A stretch of DNA of 54,913 bases. Source: Parabacteroides sp. (GTDB taxonomy: Bacteria > Bacteroidota > Bacteroidia > Bacteroidales > Tannerellaceae). The DNA is taken from NCBI GenBank assembly GCA_022775005.1, contig JALFJR010000094.1, positions 1-54,913 of the forward strand, written 5' to 3'. Made by a program: the position numbers and the translations under genes. The stretch's first letter is position 1. Each line of letters begins with the position of its first letter. Below, in pieces: positions 1 to 7,733 of this stretch. The notes under the pieces were generated by a model that worked only from the letters and a program-made list of their open reading frames with translations, did not search any database and had not been told where the DNA came from.

Positions 1-138
1 GAGTGGTGCAAGAAGATTCCTTTGCGCCGTGGTGGTACGGTAGAGGATGTGGCTAACATCGCTACCTTCTTGGCATCGGATATGTCTTCTTACGTCTCTG
101 GTCAGGTGATCCAGGTTGATGGTGGCATGAACATGTAA
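1..138 (+). CDS. Short-chain dehydrogenase/reductase C-terminus (FabG-like), partial
   Basis: Only the last 45 codons are present; the gene starts outside the window. The readable tail carries the C-terminal signature of SDR enzymes, with GQVIQVDGGMNM at the very end, preceded by an LRRGGTVEDVANIATFLASD-type helix that is conserved in 3-oxoacyl-ACP reductases and related SDRs. By family knowledge it is an NAD(P)H-dependent oxidoreductase, most often fatty-acid beta-ketoacyl-ACP reduction (FabG). The catalytic Ser-Tyr-Lys triad is not in view, so FabG cannot be separated from other SDRs. The gene is followed at once by a strong AT-rich hairpin. Confidence 0.8.
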   Translation, partial: EWCKKIPLRRGGTVEDVANIATFLASDMSSYVSGQVIQVDGGMNM

Positions 139-143
139 TAAGG

Positions 144-208
144 AATTTTGGGTTTTGGATTTTGAGTTTTGATTGAGCGCTCAAAATTCAAAACTCAAAA
201 CTCAAAAT
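144..208 (+). terminator. Long AT-rich imperfect hairpin downstream of the SDR gene
   Basis: Two arms of about 28 bases (TTTTGAGTTTTGA on the left, TCAAAACTCAAAA on the right) flank a short TTGAGCGC loop. Only a few mismatches or G-T pairs occur over the stem. It sits between the stop codon at 136 and the start of the rluA-like gene at 223. A role as a transcription terminator or mRNA 3' stabiliser is inferred. The arms are built from a TTTTGAG/CTCAAAA simple repeat, and a related low-complexity stretch recurs near 43993. Confidence 0.5.
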
Positions 209-222
209 GAAATGGTTGTAGT

Positions 223-900
223 ATGGAGGTCATTTACGAAGACAATCACCTGATCGCGGTCGATAAGACCTGCCGGGAGATCGTCCAGGGAGACAAAACG
301 GGAGATACGCCCCTTTCTGAGCAGCTGAAGGCTTGGTTGAAGGAGAAGTATCAGAAGCCGGGGAATGTCTTCGTGGGGGTCACGCATCGGCTGGATCGGC
401 CGGTGAGTGGGGTAGTGCTTTTCGCCAAGACCAGCAAGGCGCTGGCTCGCTTGAACGAGATGTTTCGCTTGGGGCAGGTGAAGAAGACCTATTGGGCGAT
501 TGTCAAGAACAAACCGGAGCAAGAGGAGGGCGAACTGGTCCATTGGTTGGTGCGCAATGAGAAGCAAAACAAGAGTTATGCGTATGACACGGAGCGCCCC
601 GGTGCCAAGCAGGCCATTCTGCACTATCGGTTGATTGCCAGCTCTGATCGCTACTACCTGTTAGAGATCGACTTGAAGACAGGGCGTCATCACCAGATCC
701 GTTGTCAGTTAGCGCGCATGGGCTGCCCGATCAAGGGCGACTTGAAGTATGGCTTTGAGCGTTCTAACCGGGATGGCGGTATCAGTCTTCACGCACGCAG
801 TGCGGCATTGATCCATCCCGTCTCGAAACAAGCTTTGTATATTGAGGCACCGGTGCCCGACGATCCCCTTTGGCGGGCGTTGGCGGCGGCTGTGAAATAG
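223..900 (+). CDS. RluA-family RNA pseudouridine synthase
   Basis: The 225-residue protein is a single-domain pseudouridine synthase of the RluA/YabO family, which isomerises uridine to pseudouridine in rRNA or tRNA in the cytoplasm. The family motif HRLDR lies at residues 55-59, with the catalytic Asp at 58, followed by SGVVLFAKTSKA. A second conserved block, LKTGRHHQIRCQLARMGCPI, sits in the C-terminal half. There is no N-terminal S4 domain, so it resembles the short RluA/TruC-like group rather than RluC/RluD. The target base cannot be read from the sequence. It begins with ATG 14 bases after the upstream hairpin and seems to be transcribed alone or by read-through from the SDR gene. Confidence 0.9.
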   Translation: MEVIYEDNHLIAVDKTCREIVQGDKTGDTPLSEQLKAWLKEKYQKPGNVFVGVTHRLDRPVSGVVLFAKTSKALARLNEMFRLGQVKKTYWAIVKNKPEQEEGELVHWLVRNEKQNKSYAYDTERPGAKQAILHYRLIASSDRYYLLEIDLKTGRHHQIRCQLARMGCPIKGDLKYGFERSNRDGGISLHARSAALIHPVSKQALYIEAPVPDDPLWRALAAAVK

Positions 901-947
901 CTTGCATGGATTAAGGGCAAAGGATAGTGAATTGCCGAATTTTTTCG

Positions 948-955
948 TAAGTTTG
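948..955 (+). promoter_or_regulatory. Putative Bacteroidota -7 box (TAAGTTTG)
   Basis: The octamer matches TAnnTTTG and lies 36 bases before the ATG of the M20 peptidase gene. A clear TTTG at the usual -33 distance is lacking (a TTG occurs at 932-934), so only the -7 element is well supported. It would drive the peptidase, deaminase and phosphorylase operon. Confidence 0.55.
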
Positions 956-991
956 CGCTATCATTATCATTTGAACTTAAAACAGTAAGCT

Positions 992-2347
992 ATGTCAGTA
1001 AAATCGTATATTGAATCCAATAAGGATCGTTTTTTGGAGGAGCTGTTTTCGCTCATCCGTATTCCGTCGATCAGCGCGAAGCAAGAGCATCAGCCGGATA
1101 TGCTGGCTTGTGCCGAGCGGTGGGCGGAATTGTTGTGTGCATCGGGTGCTGACCGGGCGGAGGTGATGCCGACGGAGGGCTTCCCCGTGGTCTATGCCGA
1201 AAAACTGGTGGATCCCGCCGCTCCTACGGTGTTGATCTATGCGCATTATGATGTGCAGCCCGCTGAACCTTTGGAGTTATGGAAAAGCCAACCTTTTGAG
1301 CCGGAAATCCGAGACGGTCGCATCTGGGCCCGTGGTGCCGACGATGATAAAGGCCAGGGTATGATCCAGGTCAAGGGATTTGAGACGGCGATTCACGAGG
1401 GATTGCTGCATTGCAACGTCAAGTTCATCTTTGAAGGTGAGGAGGAGATCGGCTCACCCAGTTTGGAGGCCTTTTGTCAGGCAAACAAGGAGCTGTTGAA
1501 GGCCGATGTGATTTTGGTGTCAGACACCAGCATGGTGAGCAAAGAGACACCCTCATTGACGACGGGTCTGCGTGGCTTGGCTTACTGGGAATTGGAGGTG
1601 ACCGGCCCTAATCGTGATTTGCACTCTGGCCATTTCGGCGGTGCGGTGGCGAACCCAATCAATGTGCTTTGCAAGATGATGGCCGACATCACCGATGCCG
1701 ACGGGCGCATCACGATTCCCGGTTTCTATGATGACGTGGAGGAGGTCTCTCCGGCAGAGCGAGAGATGATCGCTCGTATTCCTTTCGATGAGGAGAAGTA
1801 TAAACGTGCTATCGATGTGGATGCCCTGTTTGGTGAGAAGGGCTATTCGACGTTGGAGCGGAATAGTTGCCGTCCTTCGTTTGATATTTGTGGCATTTGG
1901 GGCGGCTACATCGGTGAGGGTAGCAAGACAGTGCTGCCGTCGAAAGCCTATGCCAAGGTATCGGCCCGTTTAGTGCCGCATCAGGATCCGGCAAAGATCA
2001 ACCAACTTTTCATGGATTACATTGCTCGGGTAACGCCTCCCTACGTGCGGGTGAAGGTAACACCCAGCCATGGCGGTCTGGGCTATGTGTGTCCGATCGA
2101 TCTGCCTGCCTACCAAGCGGCGGAGCAGGCGGTCGCTGTGGCTTTTGGGCAGAAACCGTTAGCGGTGCGTCGGGGTGGTAGTATTCCAATTATCTCTACC
2201 TTTGAGCAGGTGTTGGGCATTAAGACCGTCTTGATGGGCTTTGGTTTGGAGCAGAATGCGATCCATTCCCCCAATGAGAGCCAAGAACTGGAGATTTTCT
2301 TCAAGGGCATTGAGTCTGTAGCCGAGTTCTATCGGATTTATAAATAA
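992..2347 (+). CDS. M20 family metallopeptidase (dipeptidase)
   Basis: The protein has 451 residues, typical of M20A/M20F dipeptidases with a catalytic domain interrupted by a dimerisation domain. Zinc-site motifs are visible: AHYDVQP at 84-90 (His85, Asp87), GADDDKGQ near 115-122 with the bridging Asp, and EGEEEIGS near 148-155 with the catalytic and metal-binding Glu residues. A dimerisation-domain block, DLHSGHFGGAVANP, occurs midway. There is no signal peptide, so it is cytosolic and probably cleaves dipeptides. Substrate choice (carnosinase-like, beta-Ala or general) cannot be told. A good -7 promoter precedes it and the deaminase gene follows after 12 bases, suggesting one operon. Confidence 0.92.
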   Translation: MSVKSYIESNKDRFLEELFSLIRIPSISAKQEHQPDMLACAERWAELLCASGADRAEVMPTEGFPVVYAEKLVDPAAPTVLIYAHYDVQPAEPLELWKSQPFEPEIRDGRIWARGADDDKGQGMIQVKGFETAIHEGLLHCNVKFIFEGEEEIGSPSLEAFCQANKELLKADVILVSDTSMVSKETPSLTTGLRGLAYWELEVTGPNRDLHSGHFGGAVANPINVLCKMMADITDADGRITIPGFYDDVEEVSPAEREMIARIPFDEEKYKRAIDVDALFGEKGYSTLERNSCRPSFDICGIWGGYIGEGSKTVLPSKAYAKVSARLVPHQDPAKINQLFMDYIARVTPPYVRVKVTPSHGGLGYVCPIDLPAYQAAEQAVAVAFGQKPLAVRRGGSIPIISTFEQVLGIKTVLMGFGLEQNAIHSPNESQELEIFFKGIESVAEFYRIYK

Positions 2348-2359
2348 ACGTAGGTCAGG

Positions 2360-3616
2360 ATGAGCCTATTGATTAAAAATGCGTGGTTAGCGGGCGAAGC
2401 AACAGATATTTATATCGAGGGCAATGAGATTCGCCAAGTAGGATCCTCATTGTCTTGCGTTGCCGATCGACAGATAGACGCTACCCATAAGGCGGTGATT
2501 CCGGGGTTGGTGAATGGGCATACCCATGCGGCCATGACCCTGTTCAGGGGTTTTGGCGATGATATGCCCCTCAAACCTTGGTTAGAGGAGAAAATTTGGC
2601 CGAATGAGGCGAAACTGACGCATGAGGATGTCTATTGGGGCGTGAAGCTGGCCTGCTTGGAGATGATCAAGAGCGGGACGACCACCTTCTTGGATATGTA
2701 TATGCACTTCGGCGCTGTGGCGGAGGCAACGGAGGAGATGGGCTTGCGAGGCGTCTTGTCGGGGGCCTGTTTCGACCATTTCGATCCGGAATTGTCGGAG
2801 CGTTGCAAGCGATCGAATGAGCGGTTGCTGCAGACGATCCGGCAGTATGGCTCCCGGATTCAAATGGCTTTGGGCCCTCATGCCATTTACACGGTCTCTG
2901 GCCCGTTGCTGCAATGGTGTGATGCGTTTGCGAAGGAACACGCCTTGTTGATCCATCTGCATTTGGCGGAGACAGCGGGTGAGGTAGAGGATTCCGTGCG
3001 TCGTTTTGGACTGACCCCGGTTCGTTATTTGCATAAACTGGGTGTATTGTCGCCTCGTTTGGTGATTGCGCATGGGGTTTATGTCGATGAGGAGGAGCTG
3101 CGGATGTTGGCCGACAATGGGGTGAAGGTGATTCATAATCCTGCCTCTAACATGAAGTTGGCCTCAGGCTACCGCTTCAAATACCAGGAGATGCGCGCCT
3201 TGGGGATTCCGGTGGGGATTGGAACTGACGGTTGTGCCTCTTCCAACAATTTAGATATGATCGAGGCGATGAAGTTAGCTTCGCTGTTGGGCAAGGTATG
3301 GCGAAAGGATCCCGAGGCGTTGACGTGCCGGGAGATGCTGGCTTCGGCTACGGAGATCGGAGCCTCGCTGTTAGGACTGAAAGCGGGAAAGATCGAGGCT
3401 GGCTATTTGGCGGATCTCTGCTTGATCGACCTGCGTCAACCCGCCTTTACGCCCAATTTTGATTTCGTGTCCAATTTGGTCTATGCGGCGAATGGCAGTT
3501 GTGTGGATACTGTCATTTGCGACGGGAAGGTATTGATGGAGCATCGGCATGTGCCAGGTGAGGAGGAGATTTTGGAGCGTGCTGCTGCGCTGGCGTATGA
3601 TTTGGTGAAACGATAA
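2360..3616 (+). CDS. mtaD: 5-methylthioadenosine/S-adenosylhomocysteine deaminase (amidohydrolase)
   Basis: The 418-residue protein is a cyclic amidohydrolase of the TrzN/MtaD/SsnA group. Metal ligands are seen in NGHTHAAMTLFRG (His54, His56), in HLHLAET, in IAHGVY and in GIGTDGCASSNNLDM (the catalytic Asp). By family knowledge it deaminates MTA or SAH to the inosyl forms in the cytosol. The next gene, a purine nucleoside phosphorylase, could then cleave such nucleosides, which supports a purine-salvage role over triazine or guanine deamination. It starts 12 bases after the peptidase stop codon and ends 15 bases before punA. Confidence is high for the superfamily and moderate for the exact substrate. 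Confidence 0.85.
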   Translation: MSLLIKNAWLAGEATDIYIEGNEIRQVGSSLSCVADRQIDATHKAVIPGLVNGHTHAAMTLFRGFGDDMPLKPWLEEKIWPNEAKLTHEDVYWGVKLACLEMIKSGTTTFLDMYMHFGAVAEATEEMGLRGVLSGACFDHFDPELSERCKRSNERLLQTIRQYGSRIQMALGPHAIYTVSGPLLQWCDAFAKEHALLIHLHLAETAGEVEDSVRRFGLTPVRYLHKLGVLSPRLVIAHGVYVDEEELRMLADNGVKVIHNPASNMKLASGYRFKYQEMRALGIPVGIGTDGCASSNNLDMIEAMKLASLLGKVWRKDPEALTCREMLASATEIGASLLGLKAGKIEAGYLADLCLIDLRQPAFTPNFDFVSNLVYAANGSCVDTVICDGKVLMEHRHVPGEEEILERAAALAYDLVKR

Positions 3617-3631
3617 AAAGGAGGAATAAAT

Positions 3632-4456
3632 ATGGAGATGATACCTACTCAACAGTATCAAGAGGCTGCGGCCTATTTGGCCAGCCGCATCAAGGGAGAG
3701 CCGCGGATTGCGATTATCTTAGGGAGCGGTTTAGGGGCATTGGCCGATCAGATAGAGGATCCGATCGTGGTGCCTTATGCGGAGATCCCGCATTTTGTGC
3801 GCTCTACGGCGGCCGGACATAAGGGTAATTTCATTTGCGGACGGTTAGGCGGCAAGGCGGTCTTGGCGATGCAGGGGCGATTCCACTATTATGAGGGCTA
3901 TACGATGCAACAGGTCACTTTCCCGGTGAGGGTGATGAAGCTGCTGGGCGTGCAGAACCTGTTAGTCTCGAATGCGGCGGGCGGCATTAATCCGTCGTTT
4001 AAGTTGGGCGATCTGATGATTATCCGCGACCATATTAATATGTTGCCTAATCCTTTGATCGGCCCCAATAATGCTGATTTTGGCACTCGTTTCCCGGATA
4101 TGACACGGGCATACGACCGGGAATGGATGCAGAAGATGGAGGAAATCGCGGCTAAACTGTCTATTCCTGTAAAGAAAGGAGTCTATGTGGGCTTGACAGG
4201 CCCTTCGTTTGAGACACCGGCTGAGTATGCTTTCTATGGCAAGGTTGGAGGAGATGCGATCGGCATGAGTACCGTCCCGGAAGTGATTGTGGCGCGTCAT
4301 GCGGGTATGCGTGTGTTTGGCATGTCGGTGATCACGAACGAGGGTTACCATTTTGCGGATGATTTTGTGAATGATGGGGCTGATGTGATCAAAGCGGCTA
4401 ACAAGGCGGCTGCCATTATGTCTCAGTTGTTTACAGAACTGATCGGAAAAATGTAG
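3632..4456 (+). CDS. punA: Purine nucleoside phosphorylase (trimeric PNP-I type)
   Basis: At 274 residues this matches the trimeric mammalian-type PNP (PunA), which splits inosine, guanosine and their deoxy forms with phosphate. Motifs include [10 protein letters not shown] (30-39, phosphate site), GRFHYYEGY (82-90), [12 protein letters not shown] with the base-binding Glu, [11 protein letters not shown], and VITN with the base-binding Asn. An unusually good ribosome site, AAAAGGAGG, lies 8 bases before the ATG, which is rare in this organism's genes and fixes the start. It is the last gene of the peptidase-deaminase-phosphorylase operon and is followed by the tRNA promoter. Confidence 0.93.
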   Translation: MEMIPTQQYQEAAAYLASRIKGEPRIAIILGSGLGALADQIEDPIVVPYAEIPHFVRSTAAGHKGNFICGRLGGKAVLAMQGRFHYYEGYTMQQVTFPVRVMKLLGVQNLLVSNAAGGINPSFKLGDLMIIRDHINMLPNPLIGPNNADFGTRFPDMTRAYDREWMQKMEEIAAKLSIPVKKGVYVGLTGPSFETPAEYAFYGKVGGDAIGMSTVPEVIVARHAGMRVFGMSVITNEGYHFADDFVNDGADVIKAANKAAAIMSQLFTELIGKM

Positions 4457-4475
4457 AAAAAAAGTGGTGCAAAGG

Positions 4476-4506
4476 TTTGGTGGTTTCTCAAAAATCATTA
4501 CCTTTG
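4476..4506 (+). promoter_or_regulatory. Promoter of the tRNA cluster (TTTG-N19-TACCTTTG)
   Basis: TTTG at 4476-4479 and TACCTTTG at 4499-4506 are separated by 19 bases, a full match to the Bacteroidota housekeeping promoter (-33 TTTG, -7 TAnnTTTG). The first tRNA begins 30 bases after the -7 box. This is the best promoter in the window and a useful reference for judging the others. Confidence 0.85.
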
Positions 4507-4536
4507 CATCGCAATCGAGAGAGATTGATAAGCAAT

Positions 4537-4609
4537 GCGGAAGTAGCTCAGTTGGTAGAGCATAACCTTGCCAAGGTTAGGGTCGCGGGTTCGAGTCCCG
4601 TCTTCCGCT
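4537..4609 (+). tRNA. tRNA-Gly(GCC)
   Basis: A 73-base cloverleaf. The acceptor arm GCGGAAG (4537-4543) pairs with CTTCCGC (4602-4608) and is followed by discriminator T. The D arm contains AGCTCAGTTGGTAGAGC, the anticodon arm reads CCTTGCCAAGG with anticodon GCC, and the T arm carries GGTTCGAGTCC. No 3' CCA is encoded. It is the first of three tRNAs in one transcript. Confidence 0.96.
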
Positions 4610-4625
4610 CTTTACTTGATGGAAT

Positions 4626-4709
4626 GCCCAGGTGGCGGAATTGGTAGACGCGCTCGTTTCAGGTGCGAGTGGTTTTGCGATCGTGCAGGTTCGAGTCCTG
4701 TTCTGGGCA
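4626..4709 (+). tRNA. tRNA-Leu(CAG)
   Basis: An 84-base class II tRNA. GCCCAGG at the 5' end pairs with TCTGGGC (4702-4708, one G-T pair), with discriminator A. The anticodon stem CTCGT/GCGAG encloses TTCAGGT, giving anticodon CAG for codon CUG. A variable arm (TGGTTTTGCGATCG) and the T arm GCAGGTTCGAGTCCTG follow. CCA is not encoded. It lies 16 bases after tRNA-Gly. Confidence 0.95.
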
Positions 4710-4719
4710 CATCAAAGCT

Positions 4720-4804
4720 GCGTAGGTGGTGGAATTGGTAGACACGCTACTTTGAGGGGGTAGTGCCGGTTTACGGCGTGTGAGTTCAAGTCTCATCCTG
4801 CGTA
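4720..4804 (+). tRNA. tRNA-Leu(GAG)
   Basis: An 85-base class II tRNA. GCGTAGG pairs with CCTGCGT (4797-4803; wobble pairs at 1-72 and 4-69), with discriminator A. The anticodon stem CTACT/GGTAG holds TTGAGGG, anticodon GAG, which reads CUC and CUU. A long variable arm (TGCCGGTTTACGGCG) and the T arm GTGAGTTCAAGTCTCAT are clear. CCA is not encoded. It sits 10 bases after tRNA-Leu(CAG). Confidence 0.95.
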
Positions 4805-4834
4805 CAACTTCAATTCATATCAAATAGTTGTTTT

Positions 4835-4874
4835 AATCAGGGGTACGCATTCGTGTGTATCTCTGATTTTTTTT
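4835..4874 (+). terminator. Rho-independent terminator of the tRNA cluster
   Basis: A 15-base stem (AATCAGGGGTACGCA with TGTGTATCTCTGATT, allowing G-T pairs) closes on a TTCG tetraloop and runs straight into a string of T residues. It is a textbook intrinsic terminator and isolates the tRNA transcript from the SGNH/MBOAT operon. Confidence 0.92.
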
Positions 4875-4918
4875 GTTTTAAGCGGTAATAGTTGTGTGTG
4901 AGGGAATGAAAATTTCTG

Positions 4919-4926
4919 TATTTTTG
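4919..4926 (+). promoter_or_regulatory. Putative -7 box (TATTTTTG) of the SGNH/MBOAT operon
   Basis: TATTTTTG matches TAnnTTTG and lies 22 bases before the ATG at 4949. TTGTG or TGTG at 4892-4898 could serve as a weak -33 element. It would drive the three-gene O-acylation module. Confidence 0.6.
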
Positions 4927-4948
4927 TCGCCTTGCATAGCGAAGTGAG

Positions 4949-6403
4949 ATGAAGAAAGACGAGAATCAATTGGGCAGGGTGTGGGTGCTGATGCTTTTCA
5001 CCTTGCTATTTTGTTTAGGTGCCTATTTCTTTCCGGATCGGATAGCTGGTTATCCGCTGAAACGCTTGGATTTGCTGTCTGATTTCAGTGATACACGGAG
5101 CACGATCGAGCTGATGGACTCTCTGCGTCAGCAATTGGCGATGGAGATCGATTCGGTAGAGGTAGATTCCGTGGCGATGGAGCGTGAGCAGATCGCAACC
5201 GTTGGCATTGATTCAACGGCGTTGGCTTTGCGGGATTCATTATATTGTGCGATGTATGCTGTCGAGGGAGCGGATAGTTTGGGAAGCCGGATCGAGGATT
5301 ACTCTATGGGCCATATCGGTTTAAGCCGTTTCTTCGCATCGTTGACGCAGGAGGCCGCTCAGCGCTCTGTACGTATTGCAGTGTTGGGCGATTCATTCAT
5401 TGAAGGAGATATCATGGTCGGTGATCTACGCAGCGGTTTGCAGCGGCAGTATGGTGGGCGAGGCGTAGGTTTCGTGCCCATTCATTCTGTAGCGGCTCAA
5501 TACCGTCCTACGGTGTCGGAGCGAGCGGAGGGGTGGAAAACGTGGTCTATTTTGGAAGACCGTGAGCTGGCTTACACCTTGCCGGGAATGCTGTTTACGG
5601 CGGAGGAAGAGGAAGCAACGATTCATGCCAAGATGAGCGATCGTTATCCGGAATTGGTAGAGGCCTCTACGCTGAAGGTGATTTATGCGCAGAATCAGCA
5701 AACCATCATGCACTTATCGACGAATACGCTGGTAGACACGTTGACGCTGCCGCTTCCAGCTACGGAGCAAATCACACAGATGGAGTGGCAGGGAGCCTTC
5801 AATGAGGTCGATATTCGTTTCACGCGGGCAAAAGGTTTTCAGGCGTTAGGCATTGTGATGGAAGATGCCACCGGTGTGGTGGTTGATAACTATTCCTTGC
5901 GAGGCCATTCCGGATTGAGCTTGGAACGGTTGGATTCAGCCTCTTGTGCGGCGTTTCGCCAGATCCGTCCCTACGATTTGATCATCTTGCAATATGGTTT
6001 GAATGTAGCTCGGGATAGCGTGATGAACTACGATTGGTATGCGCAACGGATGTTGAAGGCCATCGCGCAGGTGAAACGTTGTTTTCCGGAAGCGGATTTA
6101 CTCATGATGAGCGTATCCGATCGCAGCCGGCAGGGTGAACAGGGCTTTGAGACCATGCCGGCCGTATTGGCTTTGCTGCATGCCCAGCGAAAAGTGGCCA
6201 AGCGAGCAGGCATCCCTTTCTGGAACCTATTCGGAGCGATGGGAGGTGAGAACAGCATGGTGCGCTATGTGGAGAATAATTGGGCAAGCAAAGATTATAC
6301 ACATTTAGGTTTCCGGGGAGGCCGGGAGGTAGCTAAGGCGTTGCTGGAGGCTTTGGCGGCAGAAAAGGAATTTTATGATGAGATGGAGAAAAGGATGGAA
6401 TAG
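4949..6403 (+). CDS. Membrane-anchored SGNH/GDSL-fold protein, probable O-acyltransferase partner
   Basis: The 484-residue protein has one N-terminal membrane segment (about residues 9-28) and the rest is predicted outside the inner membrane. A GDS block, VLGDSFIEGD, places the likely nucleophile at Ser149; an Asn-bearing block ILQYGLN and the C-terminal DYTHLGFRGG (Asp and His of the triad) complete the SGNH set. Residues 50-110 are rich in Asp, Ser and Glu and look like a linker. Followed by a second SGNH protein that overlaps it by 29 bases and then an MBOAT acyltransferase, it fits the AlgJ/AlgX or PatB role, moving acetyl groups onto a polysaccharide or peptidoglycan. Substrate is unknown; esterase activity is an alternative. 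Confidence 0.75.
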   Translation: MKKDENQLGRVWVLMLFTLLFCLGAYFFPDRIAGYPLKRLDLLSDFSDTRSTIELMDSLRQQLAMEIDSVEVDSVAMEREQIATVGIDSTALALRDSLYCAMYAVEGADSLGSRIEDYSMGHIGLSRFFASLTQEAAQRSVRIAVLGDSFIEGDIMVGDLRSGLQRQYGGRGVGFVPIHSVAAQYRPTVSERAEGWKTWSILEDRELAYTLPGMLFTAEEEEATIHAKMSDRYPELVEASTLKVIYAQNQQTIMHLSTNTLVDTLTLPLPATEQITQMEWQGAFNEVDIRFTRAKGFQALGIVMEDATGVVVDNYSLRGHSGLSLERLDSASCAAFRQIRPYDLIILQYGLNVARDSVMNYDWYAQRMLKAIAQVKRCFPEADLLMMSVSDRSRQGEQGFETMPAVLALLHAQRKVAKRAGIPFWNLFGAMGGENSMVRYVENNWASKDYTHLGFRGGREVAKALLEALAAEKEFYDEMEKRME

Positions 6404-7727
6404 GAGAGGCCTGTTTGGCTTGTGGCTGTTGGCGATAGCCGCATGGCTACCGATGGCGGCCCAGACTGTAGTCCCGGAAACGGTTGTAAAGGATTCGGTG
6501 ATGCAGTCGGAGCGAGACACTGTGGCTTTGCCGTCGTTAAACTATTCCATGCGAGTAGGAGCGGATACGTTGGTGTGGCCTGATACAGCTGTGGTATGGC
6601 GTCGTTTTTTTGCGGAATTAGATTCACTGCGTGCGGGCAAAGACACGGTGATCAGTGTTGTGCATCTGGGTGATTCGCATATTCAAGCGGGTCATTTGAC
6701 AGGACAGGTGATGCGTGCGTTTCATCGTGTCTTTGGCAATGCTGGCAGGGGATGGATCGCTCCCTTCAAATTAGGGAAGAGCAACGAGCCGGATGATTAC
6801 TTCATTAAGTCGAATGTAAAAGATTGGATATGCGGCAAGTGTATACAGCATGAGCGGAAAACACCTATTGGGATTGGAGGCATCGGTATTCGCTCGTTCG
6901 CTTCTTCTATCCATTGGGATGTCATTATTACGCCCGTCAACGGTGCGGGCTATGCTTTCAACCGAGCTGTTTTGTATCGAGGAGATGAGGCCATGCCTTT
7001 TGTCCCGACGGGCCGTTCAACGGCTGAGGTGCGTTTGGCTCATGCGGATACGCTTTGTGCCCCCGGTGTGATGGCAGATACCCTCTATTGCTCCCAGCTG
7101 GTAGATACGCTGTTCTTACAGAGTAGCCGACGCAAGGCGGAGAGTGGGGAATTGCGGCCTGCTTCCACCTTTAAGAATCTCTATTATGGACTGTCGTTGA
7201 CCAATGGATCGCCTGGAATCTTGTATCATGGCATAGGAGTCAATGGAGCGATGTTTACCCATTATACAGATACTGCTTACGTGAAGCAGTTGGCGCTTTT
7301 ACAACCTTCCCTACTGATTATCTCTTTAGGAACCAATGAGACTTTTGGACGTCGGTTTCAGTCGGCGGAGTTTGCGGGACAGGTGAGACAGTTCATGGCC
7401 ATGGTGAAACACTATCTACCTGAGACGGCCATTTTGTTGACTACGCCTCCCGAATGCTATAAGCGTATTTGGGTGAATAAAAAACGACAGTTTACACGCA
7501 ATACGCAGACTGAGGTAGCGGCAGCGACGCTTCGCAAGGTGGCGAAGGAGGAGGGTGTCGCTTGCTGGGATCTGTTCCAGACAACAGGAGGCAAACAATC
7601 TTGTAAGCGTTGGCTCAACCAGCATTTGTTGGGGAGAGACCGTATCCATTTCACACGTGAGGGTTATCATGAGCAAGGCTTGCTGCTTTTCAGAGCGCTC
7701 ATGCGAGCCTATAATCAATTTGAATGA
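6375..7727 (+). CDS. Second SGNH/GDSL-fold protein, secreted
   Basis: The 450-residue protein starts with a typical signal peptide (Arg-rich n-region, hydrophobic core at about 12-27, AAQ cleavage near 30). SGNH blocks are VVHLGDSHIQAGH (Ser101), ISLGTNETFG (Gly/Asn of the fold) and DRIHFTREGYHEQG (Asp/His). An AAAAGGA site precedes the overlapping ATG at 6375; the ATG at 6378 is an equally possible start. Its gene overlaps the first SGNH gene and lies 6 bases before the MBOAT gene, so the three products probably work together in the periplasm. It is distinct enough from the first SGNH protein that recent duplication is unlikely. Acetyl transfer versus hydrolysis cannot be decided. Confidence 0.75.
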   Translation: MMRWRKGWNRRGLFGLWLLAIAAWLPMAAQTVVPETVVKDSVMQSERDTVALPSLNYSMRVGADTLVWPDTAVVWRRFFAELDSLRAGKDTVISVVHLGDSHIQAGHLTGQVMRAFHRVFGNAGRGWIAPFKLGKSNEPDDYFIKSNVKDWICGKCIQHERKTPIGIGGIGIRSFASSIHWDVIITPVNGAGYAFNRAVLYRGDEAMPFVPTGRSTAEVRLAHADTLCAPGVMADTLYCSQLVDTLFLQSSRRKAESGELRPASTFKNLYYGLSLTNGSPGILYHGIGVNGAMFTHYTDTAYVKQLALLQPSLLIISLGTNETFGRRFQSAEFAGQVRQFMAMVKHYLPETAILLTTPPECYKRIWVNKKRQFTRNTQTEVAAATLRKVAKEEGVACWDLFQTTGGKQSCKRWLNQHLLGRDRIHFTREGYHEQGLLLFRALMRAYNQFE

Positions 7728-7733
7728 AACAAC

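Noticed and set aside
4320-4456. Riboswitch or attenuator near the end of punA before the tRNAs
   Set aside because: No structured element beyond coding sequence was seen; the only clear signal is the tRNA promoter at 4476.
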